IMG/VR virus record: IMGVR_UViG_3300027985_001318
Coordinates: 62,001-126,000 of that record
Reading direction: 5' to 3' (one strand)
Source of the DNA: a virus
Length of the DNA: 64,000 bases
The stretch's first letter is position 1. Every line of letters begins with the position of its first letter. Below are positions 43,597-53,374 of the stretch, in pieces. Made by a program: the position numbers and the translations under genes. The notes below the pieces were generated by a model that was given only the letters and a program-made list of their open reading frames with translations, did no database searches and had not been told where the DNA came from.

Positions 43597-46500
43597 AGGC
43601 TGCTTGCTGAAGATTTTTCTCCTCCATGTAAGCCGCCAACATGGTTTCCAGAGTAGGAGTTTTATAAACATCCCTACAGAATTCAAGAGCGTTAGTTCTA
43701 CCACCAGTGATATTGATCCCAATCTTTCTACGCATAGCCAAGTCAAGACCTTGAATCTGTGAAACTTCTCTAAAGGTTGTTTCATGACTGATATTCAAGA
43801 GCACCTGACCGTTGGGATATGCGGCAGCTACGTCGATCGAATTGTTCGGATGGGTCGTTAAGCCACCCCGCCTCTCGCTGTCGTCACGACAGTAAAAGAC
43901 TGCTTCAGCTGTTAGCTGAATGCCCAGACTATATCTTCTTCCGCCAGTATACAAAGCGTTTATGCATTTAACGCTCTGAGTCGTTCCTTCACGGAACACT
44001 GTGGAGATTACCATTTCGAGCCCACTTGGTGCCCTACTCCCTGGCTAAGGGATAGTCGTTGAACCTTACGCATAGCTTGTTTCACAACAATCTTTAGCGT
44101 CTTGGATGCTGATTATGGATTGCAAGTTAGCTAGTCTTTTGAACCGCTAACATCCATGTGATTCTTTCTGGCTCTCGCCCGCATTCACGCCCGAGCTTTC
44201 GCTCCACGTTGTAGCTCACACGGCTTTACCTTACTCCCAGCAGTTAAATAATGATCACTCCACCGTTACCGATAGAGCGGACAAGACGAAAAAGACTATT
44301 AACGTTTAGAGAACTTAAATTTGTACCCGTTTTTACCGAAGCCGCTATTTCGTTTACAGGCGTAGTAAATGCTCGCCGGCCTTAGACCAACGGCACTACC
44401 GGCCTCTAAAGCAGAAGCAAACTCAGTCACAACACCATCCCTATTTTCAGCAATAACTGGCTCGTTATTAATGCCGCCAGTACGGACAGGGATTAGTTTA
44501 TCTTTATCGACATCAGGCCAAGGTCTTGGATCATCGGCATACTTGAACAAACGCATATCGGCATATACGTTCAAACCAATACCGTTCTTCAATCGCTGCA
44601 TTATCAGATCACCTCTTCTCATCCCGTAATGTTTAGCTGCGGATTGAGTTGTCGGGAATCTTAATTCCTTACCAGTAAGTAATTCTTTAACAACCACTGG
44701 TCGACTACTATTCGGCCTTAAACCGAGATCGTAGGCGTGTAGGGAATTTTCGCGATAGCTGGTCCATTCCAAATTATCCAGTTCGTCAGAACCAGGTATC
44801 CCATTTAAATGGTTAATGACCATAGTTCTAACTACCTTATTTGGATGTTTAAACACTACACCCAAAGCCCTATGTCTAAAAAGAGTTTGTGATTTACCGC
44901 TGTCGTCTAATAGCCTGGTGTAGAAATAACCGCCAGTACTATTACGTTCCAAATTAGGTGGAGTAATACTCCACACTTTCTTTTTCATGGTCTCGGTATT
45001 CCAGATCTCACCGTTTCTACTTATCGCATAAACAGTAAAACCAGGTATCCTGTAAAAACCAGGCTTTTCATCCCACTCAACCAAACCTTTGAAACGGTAA
45101 CTTAGATTATCGATGTTTAGATTACCGATATCCTCATCTTCGTACAGTGGTTCGATCTCCTTCATGAAGAAATAGTCTAGCTTGAAACCATAAAACGTTA
45201 TCAACAATAGTGTGGCAATCGGGTAAAAGATCTCTCCATTCACCCACGTAAGTTTCACTGAGAAATGCCCGCCTACTAAAGACGGTGTTATTTCTCCTTC
45301 GGCATCAAAAATCTGCCCATTATCTCGTATGAGGTAACGCCTACATGAATGTGGTAAAAAACGTTCTTTCATCATTTCGTCCTACATGACAATATATCTC
45401 ATATTATCGTGCAGTTTTTTATCGCCTACATGAAGGTACACCTGCGAAGTGAGTTCTGGGAACTCCACTAACGGATGGTATTCGCTCTCCACTATCTGGT
45501 GTGCCGGTAGAGTTACAATCCATTCCTTTGGAGTAACTACCAGCTCATCTAGTTCTGTAGCCATTTGTTTCGAAGTAGAAGCAATAACGTGCTTTTGCTG
45601 TAAACCGAAGAAATGCAATCGGTCACAGGTACGGCGCGGTTGAGAAGAGAACTTACTATAATCCGAGCTACGACATAACAGAGAAATCGTAGACCCGAGA
45701 TCCATTGTTTTCTCGTCCAACAACTCAACTCCGATACAGTCGAACAAGTTGTAGATTAAGTATTCCAGCTTGTAGTTCTTTTGCATGAATTCGTGCCATG
45801 CCAAGCGTTCTAAGCCATCGGCTTCTTTAAACTTCAACTTACGAATGCCTAAGTGACGTTCCAGAGTAGCGTCTAGAGCATAGGACATCTTACCCTTACC
45901 CAGACGAATCTTCTGGTAAACGCACATGCCATCGATCGGATAGAACGAGGCTGGACAAGTTACGACGTGCCAACGTTCGGCCGGCGATAACGGCATTGTT
46001 CTACCAGATTCCGTTACCTTTATCTTAGTTCCTTCTTGATAATTGAAATAACGGAACTCCGGAGGTACTGATGGGTCGCTGAAAACTTCGGCTGGATCAA
46101 TACCGGCGTATTTCAGGTGCTCGAGCATTTTTGGAATATCGAAATTGATGTTCCAAAACGCCAAGAAATCAGGTTTCCATTCATGAGCCTTACCAATCAA
46201 TTTAACTACCAAATCGGCAGGATTGTCAGCAAACATTATTTCCAAGTTAATGTTGCGTTTGTAAACTACATCCTTACCAATGTCTTCCAATAACTCCTCA
46301 TTACCTTCTTTGGACAGGGCTTCTACCAAGCTAACCCACTTTTCCATCTCCATCGGCTGCAATTGCTTGCTCTTAGCTGTGGCTTCGTAGGTTTTATAGA
46401 GCTTAGGTAGGCGGTCCATGAAATCGTCTTCATCGCGGACCATCTCAGCAACTAAAGACGCTTGCTGAACCTGCTCTCCTAAACCACCGCCGGAAAAGAA

Positions 46501-47136
46501 CCCCTGTAAGAACATCTTGGAGTTATCGTTAAGAGCTAAGTAATGATGAAACTTCTCACGTATCCGAGTAGTTACATTGGGCCCGTCGTCAACAAACGAA
46601 CGGTTAATCACCAGCAACGCTTTATCTTTGAAAGTCAAAGAACCGGAGATGATATCGCGCCCATCGGTGTAGAGAACATCGGTTTCCAAGTCACAAACCG
46701 CCACACTGTTCAGACTGACGTGGTCTGGCCAGCGATCTTTGTATTGCTGTTTGTAGATGGTAGTAGATGGCACATCGATGCCGTAGACATAGGGACTGTC
46801 GGCTAAGAGACGAAGATCACCATTCCATCTTTTACGCAACGCCCTCGCCACATTGATACCTAGGTCTCGCTGTGTAGATGACATCCGATGGACTCTGTCT
46901 ATGCTTTCGAACAGCTTCTTATCTTTGTGTTTCCTGAACCCATCTTTTGTTACCCAAAAGTCCCGTTTGAAGTTAAAAACCTTACGAGTAAAAGGAATGA
47001 CCCGACCATCGTTAAGGTGGACTGCTTCCTTAACAAACAACATATCGTCCCTGCTTTCGGGGTCTTGCGATGGCGCATAGATTACATGACGACATTCAAT
47101 ACCGACGACATCCGATTTCTTAAAAGGTAAATTCAT
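43595..47136 (-). CDS. family B DNA polymerase, N-terminal fragment (exonuclease and motif A), interrupted by a group I intron
   Basis: Exons 47136-45406 and 43855-43595; 663 residues after splicing. The 3'-5' exonuclease motifs are visible: CDLETD (about 148-153, Exo I), NINFD (about 329-333, Exo II) and YNLFD (about 462-466, Exo III). Exon 2 begins THPNNSIDVAAAYPNGQ, the polymerase motif A (DxxSLYP), with the Asp at about 585. The protein stops about 78 residues after motif A. Motifs B and C are absent here but present in the 10306-12483 product, so the polymerase is split. The unspliced frame stops at 45382. The ribosome site is AGGGAGTAGG. Confidence 0.85.
43856..45405 (-). mobile_element. 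group I intron in the DNA polymerase gene
   Basis: 1550 bases, read on the minus strand. The 5' side GATAAT can pair with ATTGTC (U.G at the proposed splice site after GAT), giving P1. The 3' end is G followed by ACCCATCC. AAGATATAGTC on the minus strand near 43926-43936 matches the conserved P7 strand of group I introns. Both splice points fall between codons. It contains an HNH endonuclease gene (44299-45375) near the 5' end. The exact 5' boundary could move by a codon or two. Confidence 0.8.
44299..45375 (-). CDS. intron-encoded HNH homing endonuclease
   Basis: 358 residues; ATG ATG start just inside the intron, with a TAGGACG ribosome site. It has an NUMOD4-like region, then the HNH_3 core HRALGVVF...VINHLNGIPGSDELDNLEW (about 167-203) with the H...NHxxG...NLEW residues. 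Two NUMOD1-type DNA-binding repeats follow at the C-terminus (SAAKHYGMRRGDL near 240; SALEAGSAVGLRPASI near 325). It should cut intronless DNA polymerase alleles. It is about 30 residues longer than the nvRNAP-intron enzyme and only distantly similar, so the two introns were probably acquired separately. Confidence 0.88.
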   Translation of the reverse strand: MMKERFLPHSCRRYLIRDNGQIFDAEGEITPSLVGGHFSVKLTWVNGEIFYPIATLLLITFYGFKLDYFFMKEIEPLYEDEDIGNLNIDNLSYRFKGLVEWDEKPGFYRIPGFTVYAISRNGEIWNTETMKKKVWSITPPNLERNSTGGYFYTRLLDDSGKSQTLFRHRALGVVFKHPNKVVRTMVINHLNGIPGSDELDNLEWTSYRENSLHAYDLGLRPNSSRPVVVKELLTGKELRFPTTQSAAKHYGMRRGDLIMQRLKNGIGLNVYADMRLFKYADDPRPWPDVDKDKLIPVRTGGINNEPVIAENRDGVVTEFASALEAGSAVGLRPASIYYACKRNSGFGKNGYKFKFSKR

Positions 47137-47231
47137 TATTCCTACTCCCTAGCCTGCTATAAGTTTAGGCCATTCCGTGATTTTTTATTGGCATCATATG
47201 AACTCCTTAACCCAGAACAAGGATCTTTCAG

Positions 47232-48515
47232 ATGAAAGACTTTATCAAGAAACAGTTAGAAATGGACATCGGTTTCGCCTTAGGTACCGAAGCCGTAGCA
47301 TTCCAGCACGACCGTGGACTCTTCCTCGATCTCGCTGCATGTTTTGAACCACTGATCCAGAAAGGACGTAGCAAAGCAGTTACTGCCAGAGACGTCCGGG
47401 AATGTGGAGTGGAGGCAGTTATCAAGAAACATACCAACCTCACCTTTAATCTTGGTGTATGGGCTGGGATGTTAAACGCCTGCGTTTATCCTCCCCAACT
47501 GGACTCCAGTCATCCGTTTTATAACGGCTGGTATCGTGGAGCTACCGAAGACATTGCCAAGTTGATCAAGAAAGCCACCGACCCCATTCGTGGGGTTATC
47601 GACCTTAAGAAGGGTTGGGTCAGCGGCGTTTATGCTGAGCTTAACATGAAAATGATGCTCGGTACCGAGCTCTTCACTTGCCAGATGAATGCCGAACATG
47701 TAGCAGCCATCTGTCTGCACGAAATCGGTCACGTGATGTCTTATCTGGAATTCCTTGGTGAGTTCGGACAATACAACCTGCTGCTGTTGGGCTTGACTAA
47801 AGCCGTTACGGGTCATGAACCGGCAGAAAAGAAAATCGAAATCATGCGTTTGATCGAGTCCCATACTGGCAATACCATCCCGAACAAGGAAGTCTTGGCC
47901 CAAAGTAGCGATCCCAAGGACTACATCAAGATCGTGGTTTCTGATCGACCTGCCGGAACCAGAACCAGCTCTGGTTCGATGATGAACGACATCAAGGCCT
48001 GGGAATTCGCTTCTGATCAGTTCGCAGTACGGATGGGTGCCGGTAAGGCATTGGCTGAGAGCATGAATATCCTGTACAAGACCTGCGGTTCGGCAGCAAC
48101 TCTCAGTACTGCTGGCTTCATCGCCACCCAAGTTTTAACTCTCATTACTTTGATCTGGACCGGTTTTCTCACTTTCGGAATTATTCCGTTGTTAATGATA
48201 GTTCTCTACTGCCCGTATTTCAGCACCTATGACAACGAAGCTTATCGCGTTACTCGTATGCGGTTGTCATTGCTGGAAGCCCTCAAGGATCGTGAACTGG
48301 ACGCTGAAACTCGCAAGCGCATTAACGAAGAAATCGAAACTATCGATAACATCCTCGTTACCCTAAAAGATCGAGAAGGTCTGCTGGATAAGATCAAGCT
48401 ACTGATTTCTCCGGCAACACGACGCGAGAAGCGCGAAATCCTCCTCCAACAACTCACTGAATCGCTCGGCAACAACGATCTGTTTCTGGCCGGTTCTCGT
48501 TTCCAATCCAGATAG
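47232..48515 (+). CDS. membrane-associated zinc metallopeptidase (M48-like)
   Basis: 427 residues; ATG with AAGGATCTTTCAG upstream. The zinc-protease motif CLHEIGHVMSY is at about 161-171 (HExxH, 163-167), and a likely third ligand follows in AWEFASDQFAVRMGAG (Glu near 258), as in M48 peptidases. Two hydrophobic segments near 285-335 (TAGFIATQVLTLITLIW; FGIIPLLMIVLYC) suggest membrane anchoring. The C-terminal ~90 residues are charged and helical. It sits at the head of a structural gene cluster. It is unlike the serine prohead protease of phiKZ. The substrate is unknown: host envelope, phage head or phage nucleus proteins are all possible. Confidence 0.75.
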   Translation: MKDFIKKQLEMDIGFALGTEAVAFQHDRGLFLDLAACFEPLIQKGRSKAVTARDVRECGVEAVIKKHTNLTFNLGVWAGMLNACVYPPQLDSSHPFYNGWYRGATEDIAKLIKKATDPIRGVIDLKKGWVSGVYAELNMKMMLGTELFTCQMNAEHVAAICLHEIGHVMSYLEFLGEFGQYNLLLLGLTKAVTGHEPAEKKIEIMRLIESHTGNTIPNKEVLAQSSDPKDYIKIVVSDRPAGTRTSSGSMMNDIKAWEFASDQFAVRMGAGKALAESMNILYKTCGSAATLSTAGFIATQVLTLITLIWTGFLTFGIIPLLMIVLYCPYFSTYDNEAYRVTRMRLSLLEALKDRELDAETRKRINEEIETIDNILVTLKDREGLLDKIKLLISPATRREKREILLQQLTESLGNNDLFLAGSRFQSR

Positions 48516-48530
48516 GAAGGACCAGTAAAA

Positions 48531-48989
48531 ATGGTTATGAAAATTACCAATGTTCAAAGCGTTCTGAATCAACTCCAGATCATCCACAACAACCAGCCTG
48601 AAGCCAAGTCTTCGGTACAGCAGTACGTGGTAGCCAAAGCACTGGCCTTCGATGCCATCATTCCGTCCCAGGAAGTGTCCAGCCCGCGTGCCTATTACCT
48701 GGAAAACATCGCCAGGCCGCTTGAGGCGTTGCTGTCCCAGATCAACGAAGTGGTGGTGTTGAACTTTAACACCACTACTGAAACCGCTTACCGGATCTGG
48801 CTGGCGCGTTACAATCTGGTTTACGACTGCATGGCTAGCGACGATCTGGAACTCTACAAGTGTCTGCGAGCACAGTCTGTAATGGACGCTATCGTCATCG
48901 ACGGTTTTAATCGTACCGAGAAACAAGTAGGTTTCGATATCGCTGACAGCGTACGCGAGCTGGTGCGGACTTTCCAAGAAAAGGAGTAA
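48531..48989 (+). CDS. hypothetical virion-cluster protein (152 aa)
   Basis: Starts 15 bases after the metallopeptidase gene with an AGGACCAG ribosome site. Helical, no membrane segment and no motif recognised. The next gene follows after six bases, so the three form an operon. Confidence 0.68.
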   Translation: MVMKITNVQSVLNQLQIIHNNQPEAKSSVQQYVVAKALAFDAIIPSQEVSSPRAYYLENIARPLEALLSQINEVVVLNFNTTTETAYRIWLARYNLVYDCMASDDLELYKCLRAQSVMDAIVIDGFNRTEKQVGFDIADSVRELVRTFQEKE

Positions 48990-48995
48990 TCTGAA

Positions 48996-50417
48996 ATGTC
49001 GCAACTAAGTCGCGAGTACCAACTTGACGGCGAGATGACTTTCGATTATAGTGCTGAATCGCTGGGACAGGAAGTCAAAGACGAAGACGCCCAGTTGCGT
49101 GAATTGGAGGCTGTAGCGGCCTCCATTCAAAATCAGCGTATTGAAATCGAAGCCCAAGGCAAGGTCTCTCGCCAGGACGCGATGGCTCTGGAATCTTTGG
49201 TTCCCAATAGCCTACCCGATCGTTATCGCCCGAATAGCTTTACGATGCAACCCACAGCAACTAACCTCAAGGTTATGTTGGAATCTAATGACCAAGCTCA
49301 GCGAGGAGTTGTTGCTCGTTTCTTCGTTACCGCCTGGTCTCTGTTGGTCAAAATCGGTAAATGGATCTTAGGGTTGTTTCGTAGTAGCAAGAATCTCGAT
49401 AATGACTCGGGTACTGCTACCGCCCAAGCACTCACGGTTTCCAAGATCGTTGCCGATCTCGGCTCCAAAAACATTCTGCTTGCCAACACCAGCGTACAAC
49501 AACTCCTGGAAGAAGCTTTCGTCGACAAGTTAGCCCCTCAACTGTCTCTGCTTAACGTTTACCTTTACGATCCTAATCGCGGTACCGAAGAGCTTACGTC
49601 TTATTGCAACTTCGTCGATGAAGTAAGCGAAGCGATCATTGGCCGGACGCTGGGTTACAAAGGCGTGTTGGATGATGCAGATAAATATCTCGACATAGTA
49701 GATACTACGTTGCGTCACAGTAGCGGAGCTGGGGTCAAAGAGCCAGCGTTGTTGTTCCGCGTAGCGGCTGCTTACAAGAACCTGATGTCTTCAGGTCATC
49801 GTCCGAGTAGTGCTCGTTTTAATGAACGCTTATCTAAAGCAGTAGCGGGTACTGTAGCCCAAGTAAATGTTCAGTCTGCTGAGTATCTGGCCGAGCGTGA
49901 CGGTGCTTATAACACCTTAGCTTATCTGGTTCGCACTGGCTACGAAGACGATCAATCAGTTCGTCCCTCAATGCTCGAGCTCCAGAACTGGCTGAACCCC
50001 GAATACGTTCTGCGACTGGAAAGTTTCTGTCGGCGAGGAATGGTTATCCTCCGCGTGGATCCCGCCTACGATAAAAAGTTAGATGGGCTGGTAAAGCGCC
50101 TGGAAGGCTTTAAGAACCAAAGCTTGAAGTCAATGGATAATCTTGACGATGAAGGTGTAGAAGCGTTCAGAAAGGCTCTCAGGGCCACTCAGAACGACTT
50201 CATGGTTCTCTCCAAGATCATTGGGCTGTTGCGTGAGCAACAAGAACGCAATATCCGACTGATGTCCACGATAGAGCGTGGGATGAACAAAGTAATCACC
50301 GATATCTACAAGCTGGTTCCTAAAGAACAAGCCTCTGAGGTAAAGGCGGTTGTGGAAGCTCATCGTAAAGCGCATGCCGATCTGGTTAAACGCATGACCG
50401 ATAAAGGCTATGTTTGA
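48996..50417 (+). CDS. head inner-body-type protein (473 aa)
   Basis: ATG with a strong AAGGAGTAATC ribosome site. The N-terminal ~90 residues are acidic with Ala-x-Glu sites (AMALESLVP near 64; VMLESND near 92) that could be cut during head maturation. These are followed by an amphipathic WSLLVKIGKWILGLFR segment (about 114-129), the same style as the paralogs at 57241-61105. The rest is helical. It was presumably packaged in the head. It ends in a bidirectional terminator. Confidence 0.65.
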   Translation: MSQLSREYQLDGEMTFDYSAESLGQEVKDEDAQLRELEAVAASIQNQRIEIEAQGKVSRQDAMALESLVPNSLPDRYRPNSFTMQPTATNLKVMLESNDQAQRGVVARFFVTAWSLLVKIGKWILGLFRSSKNLDNDSGTATAQALTVSKIVADLGSKNILLANTSVQQLLEEAFVDKLAPQLSLLNVYLYDPNRGTEELTSYCNFVDEVSEAIIGRTLGYKGVLDDADKYLDIVDTTLRHSSGAGVKEPALLFRVAAAYKNLMSSGHRPSSARFNERLSKAVAGTVAQVNVQSAEYLAERDGAYNTLAYLVRTGYEDDQSVRPSMLELQNWLNPEYVLRLESFCRRGMVILRVDPAYDKKLDGLVKRLEGFKNQSLKSMDNLDDEGVEAFRKALRATQNDFMVLSKIIGLLREQQERNIRLMSTIERGMNKVITDIYKLVPKEQASEVKAVVEAHRKAHADLVKRMTDKGYV

Positions 50418-50426
50418 GAAGCCAAC

Positions 50427-50456
50427 AAAAGAGAGGGCGCGAGCCCTCTCTTTTTT
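50427..50456 (+). terminator. bidirectional terminator between convergent genes
   Basis: AAAAGAGAGGGC-GCGA-GCCCTCTCTTTTTT, after the 48996-50417 gene and before the end of the reverse baseplate gene. Confidence 0.86.
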
Positions 50457-50458
50457 AG

Positions 50459-53359
50459 CTAACTTCCATGTTTTACAAATGTTACGTCGATGTCGTCTTC
50501 GATCTGCAAAGTACTGTTCGGGTTAACCTTAAGTACTCGCTTCACGCTACAGTAGGAACTGTCGTCGTACAAAGTGAAGTTGGTAAGAACCTCATCGTCG
50601 CCAGTCATTGTGATATCTACAGGTACGCGATCAGCACCCAAAGCATCACGAATGGTCTCGTTGATTTCTGAAACACTTACGTTCGTACCAGAAACCAAAT
50701 CGTTAATGATCCGTTTAGCAGTGGACTTAAGCGTAGACTGCACAGAGCTGTTAGCGTAACTGCTGGGCGGCAGATAAAACTTCACGGCAAAGCTGAGGTT
50801 GGCCGGAATATAAGTCTCGCTCTTATCGTCGATCAGTACTTTGGTTTGTCCCAAAGTCTTTCTCGGATAGTAGTAGAGATGAGTTTCTTCCAGCAGACTC
50901 TTCGAGATATCCGCAATATCGCCTTCCAAGTAATTGATCAACTGTCTGGCAACCGTTTTCAGATAACGAACATCTGTCGGGTGGGTGGTGAAATGGAATA
51001 CACCTTCCAGGAAGAAAATTTCCAGTTCACAGTTCAAACTACGCTCGGAGATAACAACAGGTTCCCCGTTATCGTATTTTATCTCCCCTTTCAGATGTGC
51101 GTAGACCGGATCCCCGTTAGCGTTGAGTACCGGACTATCTTTCTCGTGAAGAACAACCATCTGAGGGTTGTTCTCTTCGTCCAGTACGATTTTCGGGAAG
51201 CCCGTCACTGAGTCCAGCTCATACTCGGTTTTCGCCCAGAGCAAAGGGATGTCTTCTTCATAACGCAGATAATCCTCCTCGCCAACCAACGGACGACAGT
51301 TAGTCCAGAGATTGCTCAACGCACTACCGAACTTGATCCCGATCTCTTCCTTAACTACCGGAATAACGTCAGTAGGAAGACCCCAGTTATTGATCTCACT
51401 GTCCAAATCGGTTATGGCCAGAGTCGCCAGGCTGTAACCAGATACCAAGTGGTAAATGTTAAACTTACCATTCAACAGAGAACTGAATTCGCTGGGGTCG
51501 TTCTCGAAGATATGGAAACTAGTTAGCTCAAGGCCGTCGCTGTCCGAAACGTTGTAGTTGGTGGTGATATCAAAAGACCATACTCGTTCTTCATCGGATT
51601 TGCCATACAGTACGCCGTTCATGAACGCCGTAGTGTCCTCACCGATGGGCTGGAAAGCCAACTGACAATGTACCTGATCATCGGACAAACCCTGATAGCT
51701 AGGACCAGATTTGGTGACAATCAGTAACCGATAACCATCGTCTGTTTTCTCGATCGAATAACTATCGGTGGCGACCTCCATTTCAGCGGTATCGTTCTCG
51801 TAAACGAAATGACGAGAAACGATTTCTGGGTCGTCGAGATGGTAACCGCGCAGTTCCAAACGACTATCGCTACGATCAACTACGTAGTAGAAAGGCGTGA
51901 ACATGTACGAGTTACTATTCACTTCATTGGCTAGCTGTTCCTCAGACATTGCTCCGAGTTCAGCAAGTTCAGCCAACCCTACCAGTTCAGTAACCCCATT
52001 TTCAAATTTGAACAAGGTTTCAGGACGAATTGTCACAGAACTTACATTGTCTGCAACGGTAGGGTACTTAGCGAGCTCTTCGATACTGGTGATCAAAGAT
52101 TCAATGGTACAGTTTGCTCCAGCGTTCAGAGTCGTGCCGGTATAGTTAGGCAGACTACGAGTAGCCAGGAAAATACGACTACCTAAGTTATCCACCTGAG
52201 AAACAAAACCATAACCCATATCTTCCAAGGAAGACTCCAGACTAACTGGAGTTACTGGTAGGGAAGTTTTAGTGGCTCCGGTAATTACCCGCTTACGAAG
52301 TTGTTTGAAGGTAATAGGATCGCTACCGCCTTCGCAAGACCCGTCGGAAAAAACCAACAGATAATGCAGTTTTGACAACGGCGTAATATAGCGCATGTTA
52401 TCCGTGTTGTCATAATCTTCCCAAAACTTCTGGTAGACTTCAGGAGCGTAGTCTGACAGCATCATCGATATCTCGCCTTGCGTGGTGTAGATATCAACCC
52501 GGAGCTGGCCGGTGGCTAGGCCGTTATTGATGTAAATCTGGGGAATGGTTACCGACAACTTGTCGTCATCCAGCTCTAACGTAACGGTCAGTGTGTCTTC
52601 ATCAAAAGTCTGATCGCTGTGGGTTGTCAGACATTCGTTCCAAGTTACGCCATCGTTGGACTGATATGCTCGGCAGTACCAGAACTTGTCAGTCAAAGTG
52701 TAAGTCTTGTTAAAACCGGCCAGATTGGTGATCAAGTTAACGTCGGTAGCCAGAGCGAATTGGTTCAGGGTGAAATCGATAATAATCAGATCTTCGCCCG
52801 TGTTGCTAGAACGCTCGGTCCAAGTAACAAAGTTAGAGGTCATTTGTTGCAAAGGATGTTGAACGTCAACATCCCAAACAATCTGCAACCCGCCGTGCGT
52901 CATCACCCGAATTTCCATCGGGTACAGGAAAGAGAACGTAGTACCGGCGATTTCGATACGACTGTTTTTCGGAATGACGATTTTCTTAACCCCAGTGTCG
53001 TCCACCTGAACTGCGTTATTCTTTATCTCGTCCTTTGAGAATACCAAAGTGAAAGGAGCTACCCCGGGCGTACCGAATCTTCCCAGATAGTCAATATCGG
53101 ACATATGCCGATAAAGCTCTTTGTTGTTAGTCGCCAGCTCCGGATAGATAGAGCGCTGAATTGCTTCATGTTTGTTGATTTCCGCAACGGCCAGAATGAT
53201 GTCGCTTTCTAGCCCAGCGATGAAGGGGTTGCTAGCAGTCACTATGTCGTACTTACCGTCCAGAGCGTCATCGATAGCGTTAAGCATAACGCGCATAACG
53301 CGACTGGGGTCATTCTGAACTGCCGAGATAAGATCGGCAGTATCTTGAATTGAAGGCAT
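50459..53359 (-). CDS. baseplate wedge protein (gp6/J-like)
   Basis: 966 residues; ATG with TAAGGAGTAAGAG upstream. The N-terminal domain includes SRIEIAGTTFSFLYP (about 138-152), preceded by KIVIPKN, the typical strand of the baseplate J/gp6 family (IPxGTxVxxxxxxxF). Multiple beta domains follow. At the end are further helical/beta segments with a RIINDLVSGTNVSVSEIN patch. Long, acidic and without a signal peptide. It is adjacent to another reverse virion gene (53375-54517). T4-like gp6 forms the baseplate inner ring that connects tail tube and fibres. Assignment to the J-family is by pattern. Confidence 0.6.
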   Translation of the reverse strand: MPSIQDTADLISAVQNDPSRVMRVMLNAIDDALDGKYDIVTASNPFIAGLESDIILAVAEINKHEAIQRSIYPELATNNKELYRHMSDIDYLGRFGTPGVAPFTLVFSKDEIKNNAVQVDDTGVKKIVIPKNSRIEIAGTTFSFLYPMEIRVMTHGGLQIVWDVDVQHPLQQMTSNFVTWTERSSNTGEDLIIIDFTLNQFALATDVNLITNLAGFNKTYTLTDKFWYCRAYQSNDGVTWNECLTTHSDQTFDEDTLTVTLELDDDKLSVTIPQIYINNGLATGQLRVDIYTTQGEISMMLSDYAPEVYQKFWEDYDNTDNMRYITPLSKLHYLLVFSDGSCEGGSDPITFKQLRKRVITGATKTSLPVTPVSLESSLEDMGYGFVSQVDNLGSRIFLATRSLPNYTGTTLNAGANCTIESLITSIEELAKYPTVADNVSSVTIRPETLFKFENGVTELVGLAELAELGAMSEEQLANEVNSNSYMFTPFYYVVDRSDSRLELRGYHLDDPEIVSRHFVYENDTAEMEVATDSYSIEKTDDGYRLLIVTKSGPSYQGLSDDQVHCQLAFQPIGEDTTAFMNGVLYGKSDEERVWSFDITTNYNVSDSDGLELTSFHIFENDPSEFSSLLNGKFNIYHLVSGYSLATLAITDLDSEINNWGLPTDVIPVVKEEIGIKFGSALSNLWTNCRPLVGEEDYLRYEEDIPLLWAKTEYELDSVTGFPKIVLDEENNPQMVVLHEKDSPVLNANGDPVYAHLKGEIKYDNGEPVVISERSLNCELEIFFLEGVFHFTTHPTDVRYLKTVARQLINYLEGDIADISKSLLEETHLYYYPRKTLGQTKVLIDDKSETYIPANLSFAVKFYLPPSSYANSSVQSTLKSTAKRIINDLVSGTNVSVSEINETIRDALGADRVPVDITMTGDDEVLTNFTLYDDSSYCSVKRVLKVNPNSTLQIEDDIDVTFVKHGS

Positions 53360-53374
53360 CTCTCTTACTCCTTA

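Noticed and set aside
43595-44014. ORF starting upstream of exon 2 of the DNA polymerase
   Set aside because: Its first 53 codons lie in intron RNA; only 43595-43855 is exon. Reported as part of the spliced polymerase instead.
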